Assembly: GCF_016785095.1 (NCBI RefSeq)
Contig: NZ_JAEKJB010000004.1
Location: 142,622 to 206,621, forward strand
Direction of reading: 5' to 3'
Source of the DNA: Alloalcanivorax marinus
GTDB taxonomy: Bacteria > Pseudomonadota > Gammaproteobacteria > Pseudomonadales > Alcanivoracaceae
Length of the DNA: 64,000 nucleotides
Made by a program: the position numbers and the translations under genes. Positions 16,649-24,889 of the stretch are shown here, in pieces. How positions within the stretch are numbered: the first letter of the stretch is position 1; the number at the start of each line of letters is the position of its first letter. The notes beneath the pieces are model-generated. The model had not been told where the DNA came from and did not search any database. It was given only the letters and a program-made list of their open reading frames with translations.

Positions 16649-16757
16649 TGAGCTCTCCCGTGTTGGAAACAGTTTTGTTGAAATGGTGTTTCGCATACTG
16701 GCAGCAGGTGGGAGCCACGGCCATGGGCGGTTGCGTCGTTGGCAGGGGCCAAAAGCG

Positions 16758-16785
16758 CAAAAAAAAACGGCCCCGGAGGGGCCGT
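16758..16785 (-). terminator. rho-independent terminator of the NicX/M29-like gene
   Basis: On the minus strand an 8-bp GC-rich stem (ACGGCCCC/GGGGCCGT, three-base loop, 16767-16785) is followed by a run of at least eight T. It begins 26 bp after the stop of the gene at 16812. Confidence 0.85.
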
Positions 16786-16811
16786 GACGAAAACACTGAA
16801 TGACAGCGCTG

Positions 16812-17843
16812 TTAGTTTCGTTCCATCTGGATTTCCTTGACCACGATATCGCCGTCGATGACCACCGGCTCGTCGTCCAGGAACAGGGAGCAATTCCGCA
16901 TCGGGATGTCCAGGTGACAGGCGGTGTCGTTGCTACCGCCCAGTTCGTTGTTGGGGCCGGTGGAGAACATTACGTTGCCGTAGAAGCTGCGCGGCTCCAT
17001 GCCCATGCCGCCGGGGAACTCGCCCGGGGTCATGCGGTGCCATTTGGCGTCCGGGTTCATACCCCAGCCGACGTGGCTCATGCCCTTGCCACGCTCGTCG
17101 TTGAAGCTGTCCATGTAGGACTTGACCAGGTCGGCGTCGAGGCCGCCACGGATGTCGGTGATCCAACCCTTTTCGATGGTGTAGGTGATCGGGTCGCGCA
17201 CGTACATGTTCTGCGGCAGCAGCACGTCGCCGGGGGCCACCACGATCTGGCCATCGACACCGTCGTCGTCGCCACCGGTGAACACGAACCCGGAGGGCCA
17301 GTGGTCCCAGCGGCCCGGCTCATCGGTGCAGGCGTATTCCATGATGGTCGGGTAGGTATTGAGCTTGTAGGTCACGTCGGTGCCGTGGGGCGAGGTGATG
17401 CGCATTACCTTGGCCTTGGCCAGCAGCTCACCGGCGATTTCCACCTTCTCGCGCAGTTCCTTGGTGGGCAGCATGCGTGCCAGCAGTTCCGGCGGTTCCA
17501 CGGCGGTGAGCACGCGGGTGCCGGCGGCCTGGATCGCCATCTGCTCCGGGGAGAATAGCAGGAACACGCAATCGATCAGCATGTCCGCCTGCTTGAGCGC
17601 TTCCACCGCCTCGGGCAGCGCCGCCAGGCCGGTCTGGCCCACGTTCCAGCCGCCCATGGGCGACGGCGCCGGCAGACGCATATGGTACATGCGCGCGCCT
17701 AGTTTCTGGCCCGCCGCCATGAAGGCGTCGGCGTAATCAAGGCGCTCGTTGCCCTGGGTGAGGACGACCAGTTTTTCGCCCTCGTGCACACCGGACATCT
17801 TGAGCTGGTGCAAACAGATTTCGGTAAAGCTGATGGCATCCAT
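16812..17843 (-). CDS. NicX / M29 aminopeptidase-like metalloenzyme
   Basis: 343-residue protein related to 2,5-dihydroxypyridine 5,6-dioxygenase (NicX) and M29 leucyl aminopeptidases. The C-terminal half shows HVGWGMNPDAKW and ACHLDIPM; the first His and the His-x-Asp pair fit the Fe(II) ligands described for NicX. ATG at 17843 follows GGGAGAG; an upstream extension has no supporting signal. It is a single-gene unit with its own terminator. No nicotinate-pathway genes (nicC, nicD, nicF) are nearby, so ring cleavage of dihydroxypyridine is only one option; an aminopeptidase role is the other. Confidence 0.78.
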   Translation of the reverse strand: MDAISFTEICLHQLKMSGVHEGEKLVVLTQGNERLDYADAFMAAGQKLGARMYHMRLPAPSPMGGWNVGQTGLAALPEAVEALKQADMLIDCVFLLFSPEQMAIQAAGTRVLTAVEPPELLARMLPTKELREKVEIAGELLAKAKVMRITSPHGTDVTYKLNTYPTIMEYACTDEPGRWDHWPSGFVFTGGDDDGVDGQIVVAPGDVLLPQNMYVRDPITYTIEKGWITDIRGGLDADLVKSYMDSFNDERGKGMSHVGWGMNPDAKWHRMTPGEFPGGMGMEPRSFYGNVMFSTGPNNELGGSNDTACHLDIPMRNCSLFLDDEPVVIDGDIVVKEIQMERN

Positions 17844-17900
17844 GATTTCTCTCCCGCGTTCGTCGCATTGGGTAGGCGTGACCGTTGAGTCCGAGCATAA

Positions 17901-17918
17901 ATTATAATTCTGTATAAT
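17901..17918. promoter_or_regulatory. AT-rich dyad upstream of the NicX-like gene
   Basis: ATTATA-N6-TATAAT forms an 18-bp inverted repeat 58 bp upstream of the start at 17843. On the minus strand it contains a perfect TATAAT that could be the -10 box, with TTAAGG 18 bp upstream as a weak -35. It may be promoter, operator or both. Confidence 0.4.
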
Positions 17919-18007
17919 TACAAGCCTTAACGTCAGTATGCGGACGGCCGTTACCGGGCGTTCAATCGACCGCCCACCAATCGGTCTCACCCTGGTTGAC
18001 AACCTGC

Positions 18008-18021
18008 CTACCAGAAGGTAG
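18008..18021. promoter_or_regulatory. TetR operator copy 1 (CTACC-N4-GGTAG)
   Basis: The dyad CTACC-AGAA-GGTAG ends 11 bp before the start of the TetR gene at 18033. The same half-sites recur at 18642-18659 before the next gene, which suggests autoregulation plus control of that gene. Confidence 0.6.
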
Positions 18022-18032
18022 TTTTCTTTTCC

Positions 18033-18611
18033 ATGAATCCCTCATCCAGCACTTACGACAATATCCTCCACTGCACACGGGCGCTGCTGCTCAAGGGTGG
18101 ATACAACGCGTTCAGCTACGCGGACATCTCCAAGGAAGTCGGCATTCGCAAGGCCAGCATCCATCATCATTTCCCGACCAAGGAGAAGCTGGTGCAGAGC
18201 CTGGTGGCCGGTTACCGCGAGGAGGCGGTGCTGGGCATTGCCGAACTTGAACGGCTGACACCGGATCCGCTGCAACAATTACAGGGCTATCTGGGTTATT
18301 GGGAAGCCTGTATCGCCGACTCCAGTGCTCCGTTCTGCGTCTGTGCACTGCTCGCCGCGCAGCGGCCCAGCCTGCCGGAATCCGTGGCGCAAGAAGTGAA
18401 CATGCACTTTCGCACCCTGGAACTCTGGTTGGAGTCGGTTCTTGAACGCGGCCTGCGGCAAGGTCGATTGGTGCTGAGCGCCGCCCCGGATATCGAAGCC
18501 CAGGCACTGGTCGCCACGGTTCATGGAGCCATGCTGTCCGCGCGCGCCCATGGTGATGCCGGAGCCTTCAAACGGATCTCCACCGCCACGCTGGCGCGAC
18601 TGCAGGCATGA
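18033..18611 (+). CDS. TetR/AcrR family repressor
   Basis: 192-residue regulator. The N-terminal helix-turn-helix spans about residues 10-55 (GYNAFSYADISKEVGIRKAS, then HHHFPTKEKL). The C-terminal ligand domain has a Cys pair (FCVCALLAAQRPSLPE), typical of the TetR_C subgroup that controls small oxidoreductase or export genes. Its own start is preceded by one GGTAG dyad and the following gene by another. The likely target is therefore the membrane-protein gene at 18704. The inducer is unknown. Confidence 0.9.
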   Translation: MNPSSSTYDNILHCTRALLLKGGYNAFSYADISKEVGIRKASIHHHFPTKEKLVQSLVAGYREEAVLGIAELERLTPDPLQQLQGYLGYWEACIADSSAPFCVCALLAAQRPSLPESVAQEVNMHFRTLELWLESVLERGLRQGRLVLSAAPDIEAQALVATVHGAMLSARAHGDAGAFKRISTATLARLQA

Positions 18612-18641
18612 CCCGTTCGTCCATTTTTATCGCTCCCAAAC

Positions 18642-18659
18642 CTACCATCTAGTAGGTAG
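18642..18659. promoter_or_regulatory. TetR operator copy 2 (CTACC-N8-GGTAG)
   Basis: CTACC (18642-18646) and GGTAG (18655-18659) flank ATCTAGTA, which carries part of the half-site again (TAGTAGGTAG). It lies in the 92-bp gap between the TetR gene and the membrane-protein gene and matches operator copy 1. Confidence 0.55.
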
Positions 18660-18703
18660 CCCCTTCTGTTCGAGGTTACTTTTCCGCATCCTAGGAGAAC
18701 ACC

Positions 18704-19198
18704 ATGTTCGGCATTTCCCCTCTCGGCTGGCTCCACACCCTGGGCAGTCTTCCGGCGATTCCCGCCGCTCTGTATATGCTCATTCGCCACGGTCGAATCG
18801 TGCCGGCATCGCTCGCCGGCGGCATCTATTTCGTGGCCATGCTGATCGGCGCCCTGAGCGTATTCCTGGTCACCCACCAGCCGGTGGGTTATGTGATTGG
18901 CGGCGCCACGCTGGCACTGCTGCTGGTGGGCTACGGAATCCGGTATCGGGCGGGGTCTGGCGCGGCGCGCTATGTACAAACGATCTGCCTGACCCTGACC
19001 GTCTTCCTGCTGATGGTACCGACGGTCAGTGAAACCCTGCGGAGGGTACCGGATGGCCACCCCCTGGTCACCGACCTCCACTCCCCTCTGCTGCTGGGTG
19101 CTCAGGGAGTGTTGTTGCTGACGCTGATCGTCGGCCTGGGCGGCCAGATTCTCTACCTGCGCTCTCAGCGCCAGCGCAGCCGAACCCGGACTGACTGA
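18704..19198 (+). CDS. small integral membrane protein, unknown
   Basis: 164 residues with five predicted transmembrane helices (about 8-27, 36-57, 61-79, 89-108, 126-152) and a basic C-terminal tail rich in Arg and Ser. AGGAGA precedes the ATG. I do not recognise the family. It is placed downstream of the TetR gene with a copy of the presumed TetR operator in its promoter, so it is probably induced by the ligand of that regulator; a role in transport or membrane stress would fit but is not shown. Confidence 0.7.
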   Translation: MFGISPLGWLHTLGSLPAIPAALYMLIRHGRIVPASLAGGIYFVAMLIGALSVFLVTHQPVGYVIGGATLALLLVGYGIRYRAGSGAARYVQTICLTLTVFLLMVPTVSETLRRVPDGHPLVTDLHSPLLLGAQGVLLLTLIVGLGGQILYLRSQRQRSRTRTD

Positions 19199-19207
19199 AA
19201 CAGACCG

Positions 19208-19882
19208 TTATTGGATCGGTGCCGCCAAGCCGGTGCTCAGAAAAAGCACCAGTTGGCGCAGCATCTCGTCGCGGCCTGGCTCGCCGATCTGCCCGTCGGT
19301 GAGATCGTTGAGGCGGCCCAGGTCGTTGAGCATGAACATATAGGTGCCGACCAGGAACGCCATGCGCACGCTGATCACCTGGCGCGGAATGCCGGGCAGC
19401 GCTTCGGCCAGGGCCTGTATATAGCGGCGCAGGGAGTCGTCATAGACCTCCCGGCGCAGACGCAGCGCATACTCCGCCGGTTCCGCGTGCAGCCGTGCCT
19501 GCAGACGCACGAAGGCGGCGCCGCCGGGACCGCTGTACTTCATGTCCCATTGGGGTTTGAGGTAGGCGTGGATCAGTTGCGGCACGGTGGGGCGGCCGTC
19601 GTCGGCCAGCAGCGCATCCAGCAGCTCATGGCGGGCCCGGGAGATGACGCCGCCGTGGCGGCGGTAGACGGCGTTGAACAGCTCATCCTTGGTGCCGAAA
19701 TAGTAACGGATCATGTTCTGGTTGACGTCCGCCGCCCGAGCGATGTCGCGCACCTTGGTGCCGGCGAAGCCGTGCTCGGCGAACGCCAGCTCCGCCTGAT
19801 CCAGAATCACCTCGCGCACCGCCTGGTCGTCCTTGGGCCGCCCCGGCCCGCGCCGTTTACGGGTTACCTTCTGTTCCGTCAT
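19208..19882 (-). CDS. TetR family regulator with basic N-terminal arm
   Basis: 224-residue regulator whose N-terminus carries an AT-hook-like KRRGPGRPKDD arm before the helix-turn-helix (GFAGTKVRDIARAADVNQNM, then YYFGTKDEL). The C-terminal domain resembles the CerR/RutR-like group of TetR proteins. ATG 19882 was taken as start; TTG/ATG codons at 19906/19903 are in frame and possible. It is convergent with the membrane-protein gene (9 bp between stops) and has no obvious divergent partner, so its target is not evident. Confidence 0.85.
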   Translation of the reverse strand: MTEQKVTRKRRGPGRPKDDQAVREVILDQAELAFAEHGFAGTKVRDIARAADVNQNMIRYYFGTKDELFNAVYRRHGGVISRARHELLDALLADDGRPTVPQLIHAYLKPQWDMKYSGPGGAAFVRLQARLHAEPAEYALRLRREVYDDSLRRYIQALAEALPGIPRQVISVRMAFLVGTYMFMLNDLGRLNDLTDGQIGEPGRDEMLRQLVLFLSTGLAAPIQ

Positions 19883-19983
19883 GGCCTTGCCTGGCTCCCT
19901 CATCAACCTGTTTCGTCAGCGCCCGGGCGCGATGACGCTGCACGGTAACTGAGTTCACCGCAAATTGGCAGCACCGACCACGA

Positions 19984-20880
19984 TCACGGCAGCAGGTTAT
20001 CGACCATGAAGTCGATGAACACTCGCAGCTTGGGGGATGGATAGCGGCTGGAAGGCCAGAGAACGCGAAACACGCCGCGTTGCTCAAGCACCTCGTCCAG
20101 CACACTGATCAGTGTTCCCGCCGCCCGTTGCGGGCGCACGGCGAAATCCGGCAGACAGGCCAGACCGAGCCCCTGCTCGGCCATGAACAGCAAAGGCTCG
20201 ATGGCGTTGGCCACCGTGACCGTGGTCATGGCATCCACCAGACCAGCGTCATCGCCGGTGAGCGGCCAGGGCTCCAGCTTGCCGGTGGTCGGGTAGCGGT
20301 GGCGCAGCGCCCGATGGCTGGCCAGATCCGCCGGTGTGCGCGGCACGCCATGACGCTGGAAATACGCCGGCGCGCCCACCAGGTGGAACCGGAAAGTGCC
20401 CAGGGTGCGCGTGACCAGACGGGAATCACTGACCTCGCCGGTGCGAATCACCGCGTCGAAGCCCTCGTCGATGACCTCCACCATGCGGTCGGAAAAATCC
20501 AGATCCAGCTCGATGTCCGGCCAGGCCCGGGTAAAGGCGGACAGGGTTGGCATCATCAACATGCCCACCAAGGGGAGGCTGACCTTCAGCACCCCCTCCG
20601 GCCGGTCACGCATACGGGAAAGCTCCAGCTCGGCGGCCTCCAGCTCACCAAGAATCCGGCGGCAACGCTCCAGGAACAGCTGCCCTTCCGGGGTCAGCGT
20701 GATAGCCCGGGTGGAGCGGTGAAAAAGGCGCACGCCAAGCCGGTCCTCCAGCCGCGCCACCGCCTTGCCCACCGCCGAGGAGGACAGCCCCAGTTGGCGG
20801 CCGGCGGCGGTGAAGCCACGGGTCTCCGCCGCCTTCACGAAGACGTTCAGGGCACCGGGACTGTCCAGAGGAATCGACAT
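19984..20880 (-). CDS. LysR family regulator
   Basis: 298-residue LysR-type regulator. The N-terminal winged helix-turn-helix (ETRGFTAAGRQLGLSSSAVG, RLEDRLGVRLFHRSTR) is followed by a full substrate-binding domain. It belongs to the large DhcR/CrgA-like group. It is divergent from the MFS gene 103 bp away, with a TCCG-N7-CGGA dyad between them, the standard LysR arrangement for controlling a neighbouring exporter. Confidence 0.92.
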   Translation of the reverse strand: MSIPLDSPGALNVFVKAAETRGFTAAGRQLGLSSSAVGKAVARLEDRLGVRLFHRSTRAITLTPEGQLFLERCRRILGELEAAELELSRMRDRPEGVLKVSLPLVGMLMMPTLSAFTRAWPDIELDLDFSDRMVEVIDEGFDAVIRTGEVSDSRLVTRTLGTFRFHLVGAPAYFQRHGVPRTPADLASHRALRHRYPTTGKLEPWPLTGDDAGLVDAMTTVTVANAIEPLLFMAEQGLGLACLPDFAVRPQRAAGTLISVLDEVLEQRGVFRVLWPSSRYPSPKLRVFIDFMVDNLLP

Positions 20881-20884
20881 AATG

Positions 20885-20911
20885 CGGACATTTTAGTCCG
20901 AAGTATGCGGA
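20885..20911. promoter_or_regulatory. LysR-box candidate in the LysR/MFS intergenic region
   Basis: Two overlapping dyads: CGGAC-N6-GTCCG (20885-20900) and TCCG-N7-CGGA (20897-20911). The second has the 15-bp geometry usual for LysR-type binding sites. They lie directly upstream of the LysR start and on the far side of the MFS promoter. Confidence 0.5.
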
Positions 20912-20983
20912 ATTACAGCCTGTTTTTCCGAATTCGACGGCGTGGCACTTTTGCCGCTGATTCCACCCGAGACGAGGTTCAAT

Positions 20984-22177
20984 GTGATTTCCACCACCCG
21001 GACTCCCGGCGCCGCCACCGGCGGCCTGCCCTTGAACGGCCTGCTGGCGCTGGCCACCGCCGCATTCATCACCATTCTCACCGAAGCCCTGCCCGCCGGG
21101 CTGTTGCCGGGCATCAGCGCCGGCCTCGGCGTGCCGGAATCCGCCGCCGGGCAGCTTGTCACCGTCTATGCGGTGGGCTCCCTGGTGGCGGCGATACCGC
21201 TGACCGTTCTGACCCGGGGGTTGAACCGCCGGCCCCTGCTCCTCACCGCCCTGGCCGGCTTTCTGATCGCCAACACCATCACCGCGCTGTCCGGCAGCTA
21301 TGCGCTCACCCTGGTAGCGCGTTTTATCGCCGGTGTCTCCGCCGGCCTGCTTTGGGCACTGGCGGCGGGCTACGCCGCCCGTCTGGCGCCCGCGCCGCTG
21401 AAAGGCCGGGCCATCGCCATCGCCATGGCGGGCACGCCGCTGGCGCTGTCACTGGGCGTGCCCGGCGGCACCTTTCTTGGCTCCCTGATTGGCTGGCGCG
21501 CCTGCTTCGGGCTGATCAGCGGACTGTGCGTGGTGTTGATTGTGTGGATCATGGCCGCCCTGCCGGATTTTTCCGGCGAAGCCGCCGGCGAGCGCAAGCC
21601 GCTCAAGGGGGTCCTGATGCTGCCCGGCGTGCGCGCGGTGCTGCTGGTGGTGCTCGGCTTCGTGGTCGCCCACAACCTGCTTTATACCTACATCGCCCCC
21701 TTTCTCCAGGCGCTCAATATGGCCGAACAAGCCGACCGGGTGCTGCTGGTGTTCGGGATCACCTCGCTGGCCGGCATCGCGGTGGTGGGGGCCCTGATCG
21801 ACCACTGGCTGCGGACCCTGACGCTGGCCAGCATCCTGCTGTTCGCGGTTGCCGCCGTACTCCTGGCGGTGGCCGCAGGCATGCCATCACTGGTGTACGG
21901 GGCCATCGCCCTGTGGGGGCTGGCGTTCGGCGGTGCCGCCACCCTCTTCCAGACCGCCAGCGCCAAGGCCGCCGGGCCGGCGGCGGATCTGGCCCAGTCC
22001 ATGCTGGTCACGGTGTGGAACACGGCCATCGCCGGTGGCGGGCTGATCGGCGGGCTGTTGCTGGAGGCTGCCGGTGTCGACGCCTTCGCGCCGGCCCTGC
22101 TGCTCCTGCTGGCCTGTGCCTTCGGCGTTACCCTGGCCTCGACGCACGGGTTTCCGCGCCGGCCATCACCACGCTGA
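20984..22177 (+). CDS. MFS transporter (DHA1-like)
   Basis: 397-residue inner-membrane protein with about 12 transmembrane helices. The motif A region between helices 2 and 3 reads TRGLNRRPLL, and GTPLALSLGVPGG in helix 5 matches the drug:H+ antiporter-1 pattern of YdhP/AraJ-like proteins. GTG at 20984 was chosen because GACGAGG lies 6 bp upstream; the frame is open to 20942 without a signal. It is probably an exporter controlled by the divergent LysR protein; the substrate is unknown. Confidence 0.88.
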   Translation: MISTTRTPGAATGGLPLNGLLALATAAFITILTEALPAGLLPGISAGLGVPESAAGQLVTVYAVGSLVAAIPLTVLTRGLNRRPLLLTALAGFLIANTITALSGSYALTLVARFIAGVSAGLLWALAAGYAARLAPAPLKGRAIAIAMAGTPLALSLGVPGGTFLGSLIGWRACFGLISGLCVVLIVWIMAALPDFSGEAAGERKPLKGVLMLPGVRAVLLVVLGFVVAHNLLYTYIAPFLQALNMAEQADRVLLVFGITSLAGIAVVGALIDHWLRTLTLASILLFAVAAVLLAVAAGMPSLVYGAIALWGLAFGGAATLFQTASAKAAGPAADLAQSMLVTVWNTAIAGGGLIGGLLLEAAGVDAFAPALLLLLACAFGVTLASTHGFPRRPSPR

Positions 22178-22272
22178 GACGCGGCCCTGCATTTTCTTTT
22201 GGTTGAAAGCCTTGCCATACGTCCGTCGTTCCCCATCTCTGTGCCAGAACGGCAAGGGTGCGAGGGAATTCC

Positions 22273-22851
22273 ATGGGAAAGAAGATTGCGGTGATTCTGG
22301 GCAGTCCGGATCCGGCGAGTCTCTGTCGCGCGCTGGCGGACCGCTATGCGGAAAGCGCGGAACAGGCCGGGAATGAGGTGCGGTATTTTCGCTTGGGCGA
22401 GATCGAGTTTGACCCGATCTTGCGTCATGGCTACAACCAGCGCCAGGAGTTGGAACCTGGCTTGCTGGAGATCAAGGACGCGTTCACCTGGGCTGAGCAT
22501 GTGGTGTTGGTGTTCCCGGTATGGTGGGGTTCCATGCCGGCCATCATGAAAGGCATGTTCGACCGTGTCTTCCTGCCTGGTTATGCCTTCAAGTATCGCG
22601 AGAACTCCCAGCTCTGGGACAAGCTGCTGGCAGGGCGCTCAGCGCATGTGATCACCACCATGGATACGCCCCCCTGGTACTTCAAGCTGGTGTACCGTAG
22701 CCCGGCCCACAACCAGATACGTAGAACGATTCTGGAATTCGTTGGCATCAAACCGGTTGAAATGACGGTGCTGGGCCCGGTGCGGTATGCGTCGGATGCC
22801 AAGCGGCGAACATGGCTGGATCGCATGTCCGCGTTTGCCCGCAAGGCCTGA
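22273..22851 (+). CDS. flavodoxin-fold NAD(P)H oxidoreductase
   Basis: 192-residue FMN protein of the NAD(P)H quinone reductase/MdaB-like group. The P-loop region is VILGSPDPAS, and the flavin-contact stretch VFPVWWGSMPAIMKGMFDRV (about 78-97) is typical. It probably reduces quinones or other electrophiles by two electrons in the cytoplasm. ATG 22273 follows GAGGG. It lies 95 bp after the MFS gene on the same strand, so it may be co-transcribed. Confidence 0.88.
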   Translation: MGKKIAVILGSPDPASLCRALADRYAESAEQAGNEVRYFRLGEIEFDPILRHGYNQRQELEPGLLEIKDAFTWAEHVVLVFPVWWGSMPAIMKGMFDRVFLPGYAFKYRENSQLWDKLLAGRSAHVITTMDTPPWYFKLVYRSPAHNQIRRTILEFVGIKPVEMTVLGPVRYASDAKRRTWLDRMSAFARKA

Positions 22852-23001
22852 TGGAAGGCGCCGAGATTCAAACTTCCGGGTAAGCGGCTACTTCGAGGAA
22901 ACCCGACCGCGGCGAATCGGCGTTGGCGACAGGCACGCATGAGGCCGATGGGCTATGCCCGGCGCCGCGGGGGACCAGGGCTGGAGGGCGGAGGCCACGA
23001 A

Positions 23002-23026
23002 AAAAGGCGCCGCGAGGGCGCCTTTT
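23002..23026. terminator. bidirectional terminator between the reductase gene and tRNA-Ser
   Basis: AAAAGGCGCC-gcgag-GGCGCCTTTT forms a 10-bp stem flanked by A and T runs on the two sides, so it can stop transcription from both the rightward reductase gene and the leftward tRNA gene. Confidence 0.75.
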
Positions 23027-23031
23027 CGATG

Positions 23032-23121
23032 TGGCGGAGAGGGTGGGATTTGAACCCACGGAGGACGCAAATCCTCGGCGGTTTTCAAGACCGCTGCATT
23101 CAACCACTCTGCCACCTCTCC
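23032..23121 (-). tRNA. tRNA-Ser(UGA)
   Basis: Reading the minus strand, the acceptor stem GGAGAGG pairs with CCTCTCC, followed by the discriminator G and an encoded CCA. The anticodon loop CTTGAAA gives anticodon UGA. A long variable arm (CCGAGGATTTGCGTCCTC region) is present as expected for serine, and GGTTCAAATCC forms the T loop. The gene is 90 nt including CCA. Confidence 0.96.
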
Positions 23122-23259
23122 GGTCGGCGCACATGATACCTGAGCGGCTCCGGCAGTCAACGCCCGCACGTCAAGAAACCTGTCCTAACTGTGTGATTCA
23201 ACGGGAAAATCTTGATTTTGGCGCGGGCGTCCCTATTATCCGGGGGAGACCCACAAGCA

Positions 23260-23958
23260 ATGAGTCCAATTATGAGTAACCATCCGAATCCCTATGCGTC
23301 ACCGGTTCGTGCCGGTGGCACCCAGGTCAGCGGTGAGCGCGCCGCTCAGGTGCTGAAAAACACCTACATGCTGTTGGGCCTGTCCCTGATCGCCGCCACC
23401 GGCGCGGCGATGTTCGCCATGTCCGCGGGGATCGGTTACATGAACCCGTTCGTGACCATTGGCGTGTATTTCGTGCTGCTGATCGCCACCAACATGCTGC
23501 GCAACAGCGGCTGGGGCATTCTTGCCGTGTTCGGTCTGACCAGCTGGCTGGGCTTCACCACCGGGCCGCTGATCAACATGTACGCACAGATCAACGGTGG
23601 CATGGAAATCGTGTCCCTGGCCCTGGGCGGCACCGCCACCATCTTCGTGGTGATGTCCGCCATCGCCCTGGTGACGCGCAAGGATTTCAGCTTCCTCACC
23701 AACTTCCTGATGGTGGGCCTGATCGTGGCGTTCCTGGCCGGGCTGGCGGCGGTGTTCTTCAACATTCCGGCGCTGTCGCTGGCGGTGTCCGCCGCTTTCG
23801 TGCTGCTGTCGTCCCTGCTGATCCTGTGGCAGACCAGCGCCATCGTGCACGGCGGTGAAACCAACTACATCATGGCCACGGTCACCCTGTTCGTGTCCAT
23901 CTACAACCTCTTCCTGTCCCTGCTGAACATTCTTACCGCGCTAAGCGGGAATGACTGA
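23260..23958 (+). CDS. yccA: Bax inhibitor-1/YccA family membrane protein
   Basis: 232-residue inner-membrane protein with seven predicted helices, of the YccA/BI-1 family; E. coli YccA modulates the membrane protease FtsH. ATG 23260 lies 11 bp after GGGGGAG and was preferred; ATG 23272 (MSNHPNP) is an alternative. It is followed by tusDCB with a short overlap, the same arrangement as in Pseudomonas. Confidence 0.88.
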   Translation: MSPIMSNHPNPYASPVRAGGTQVSGERAAQVLKNTYMLLGLSLIAATGAAMFAMSAGIGYMNPFVTIGVYFVLLIATNMLRNSGWGILAVFGLTSWLGFTTGPLINMYAQINGGMEIVSLALGGTATIFVVMSAIALVTRKDFSFLTNFLMVGLIVAFLAGLAAVFFNIPALSLAVSAAFVLLSSLLILWQTSAIVHGGETNYIMATVTLFVSIYNLFLSLLNILTALSGND

Positions 23959-24307
23959 GTTCAGTGTTCTGGTGACCGCCGGGCCCCAACGGCCCGGCGC
24001 CCTCACCGCCCTGCACACCGCCCGCGCCATCCAGGCTTCCCCCTACTCCCTGTACCGGCTGTTCTTCTACGGCGACGGCGTGCTGCTGGCCAACCGCTAT
24101 CTTCACGAAGCGGGCCCCGCCGGCGACACCGCCCGGGCCTGGCAGGACTGGGTCGCCAGCGAGCGGCCCCCGGCCACGGTGTGCGTGGGCGCCGCCCAGA
24201 AACGGGGCCTGATCAGCGACAATCTGGCCGAGGGTTTCGCCCTGGCGGGCCTGGGTGACTGGGTGGATGCCCTGGGCCATGCCGGCCGGGTGGTGCACTT
24301 TGGCTGA
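23951..24307 (+). CDS. tusD: sulfurtransferase TusD (DsrE family)
   Basis: 118-residue DsrE-fold subunit of the TusBCD complex that relays sulfur from TusA towards MnmA for 2-thiouridine in tRNA. The active Cys lies in TVCVGAAQKRGL near residue 79, and the partial sequence GPQRPGALTALHTARAI fits TusD. The gene overlaps yccA by 8 bp and tusC by 8 bp. mnmA, the end user of the relay, is present in this window at 45477. Confidence 0.9.
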   Translation: MTEFSVLVTAGPQRPGALTALHTARAIQASPYSLYRLFFYGDGVLLANRYLHEAGPAGDTARAWQDWVASERPPATVCVGAAQKRGLISDNLAEGFALAGLGDWVDALGHAGRVVHFG

Positions 24308-24617
24308 TTCCGTTCTCTATATCGTTCAGGGTGCGGCTGGGCGCGACAGCCGCTGGCGGGATGCCGTGGAGATGGCGCTCACAAGCGCCGCCTTCGCCCT
24401 GCCCACCCGGGTATGGCTGGGCCCGGACGCGGTGGCCGCCCTCGCCCGCCGCGACGACGGCGACGCCTTGCTCGCCGAACTGACGGATTTCGGTGTTAGC
24501 TGCGTGGCCGACCTGGCCCATCGCGGCGCCGGCGCTCCCACGGCCATTGCATGGCTCGACACCGGCGACCTGAATGCCCTGCGCGACCAGGCCGCGCAGA
24601 TTATCGTGTTGTCCTGA
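24300..24617 (+). CDS. tusC: sulfur relay protein TusC (DsrF family)
   Basis: 105-residue DsrE-fold protein, middle subunit of TusBCD. TTG at 24300 is the most likely start: it gives the expected length and a tight overlap with tusD, while the next in-frame ATG lies inside the protein. It ends 10 bp before tusB. Confidence 0.82.
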   Translation: MADSVLYIVQGAAGRDSRWRDAVEMALTSAAFALPTRVWLGPDAVAALARRDDGDALLAELTDFGVSCVADLAHRGAGAPTAIAWLDTGDLNALRDQAAQIIVLS

Positions 24618-24627
24618 GAGAGCCGCC

Positions 24628-24885
24628 ATGCTGCATGTGATTGCCTTCGACGATCCGGACGGTGCCCTGGCCCGCCAGTGCCTGGCGCTGTACCGGGACG
24701 GCGATGTCTGTGTGTTCGCCGACGGTGGCGCCCTGGTGGCGGCGGCTTTCCCGCTGCGCGGCCCCGGCTATCTGCTTGAGGGCGGCGCGCCGGCGGCCCG
24801 CCCCGCCGCCCTGGAGACCATCGACCACGCCCGCTTCGTGACACTGATGGCGGAACACGGGCCGGTGACGAGCTGGTACCCTTGA
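24628..24885 (+). CDS. tusB: sulfur relay protein TusB (DsrH family)
   Basis: 85-residue DsrH-type subunit completing TusBCD. The Cys in DVCVFADGG and a second in ARQCLAL are candidates for the structural or active thiol. In Pseudomonas the next gene is tusE (dsrC); here ybiB begins 4 bp after the tusB stop. Confidence 0.8.
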   Translation: MLHVIAFDDPDGALARQCLALYRDGDVCVFADGGALVAAAFPLRGPGYLLEGGAPAARPAALETIDHARFVTLMAEHGPVTSWYP

Positions 24886-24889
24886 GACC

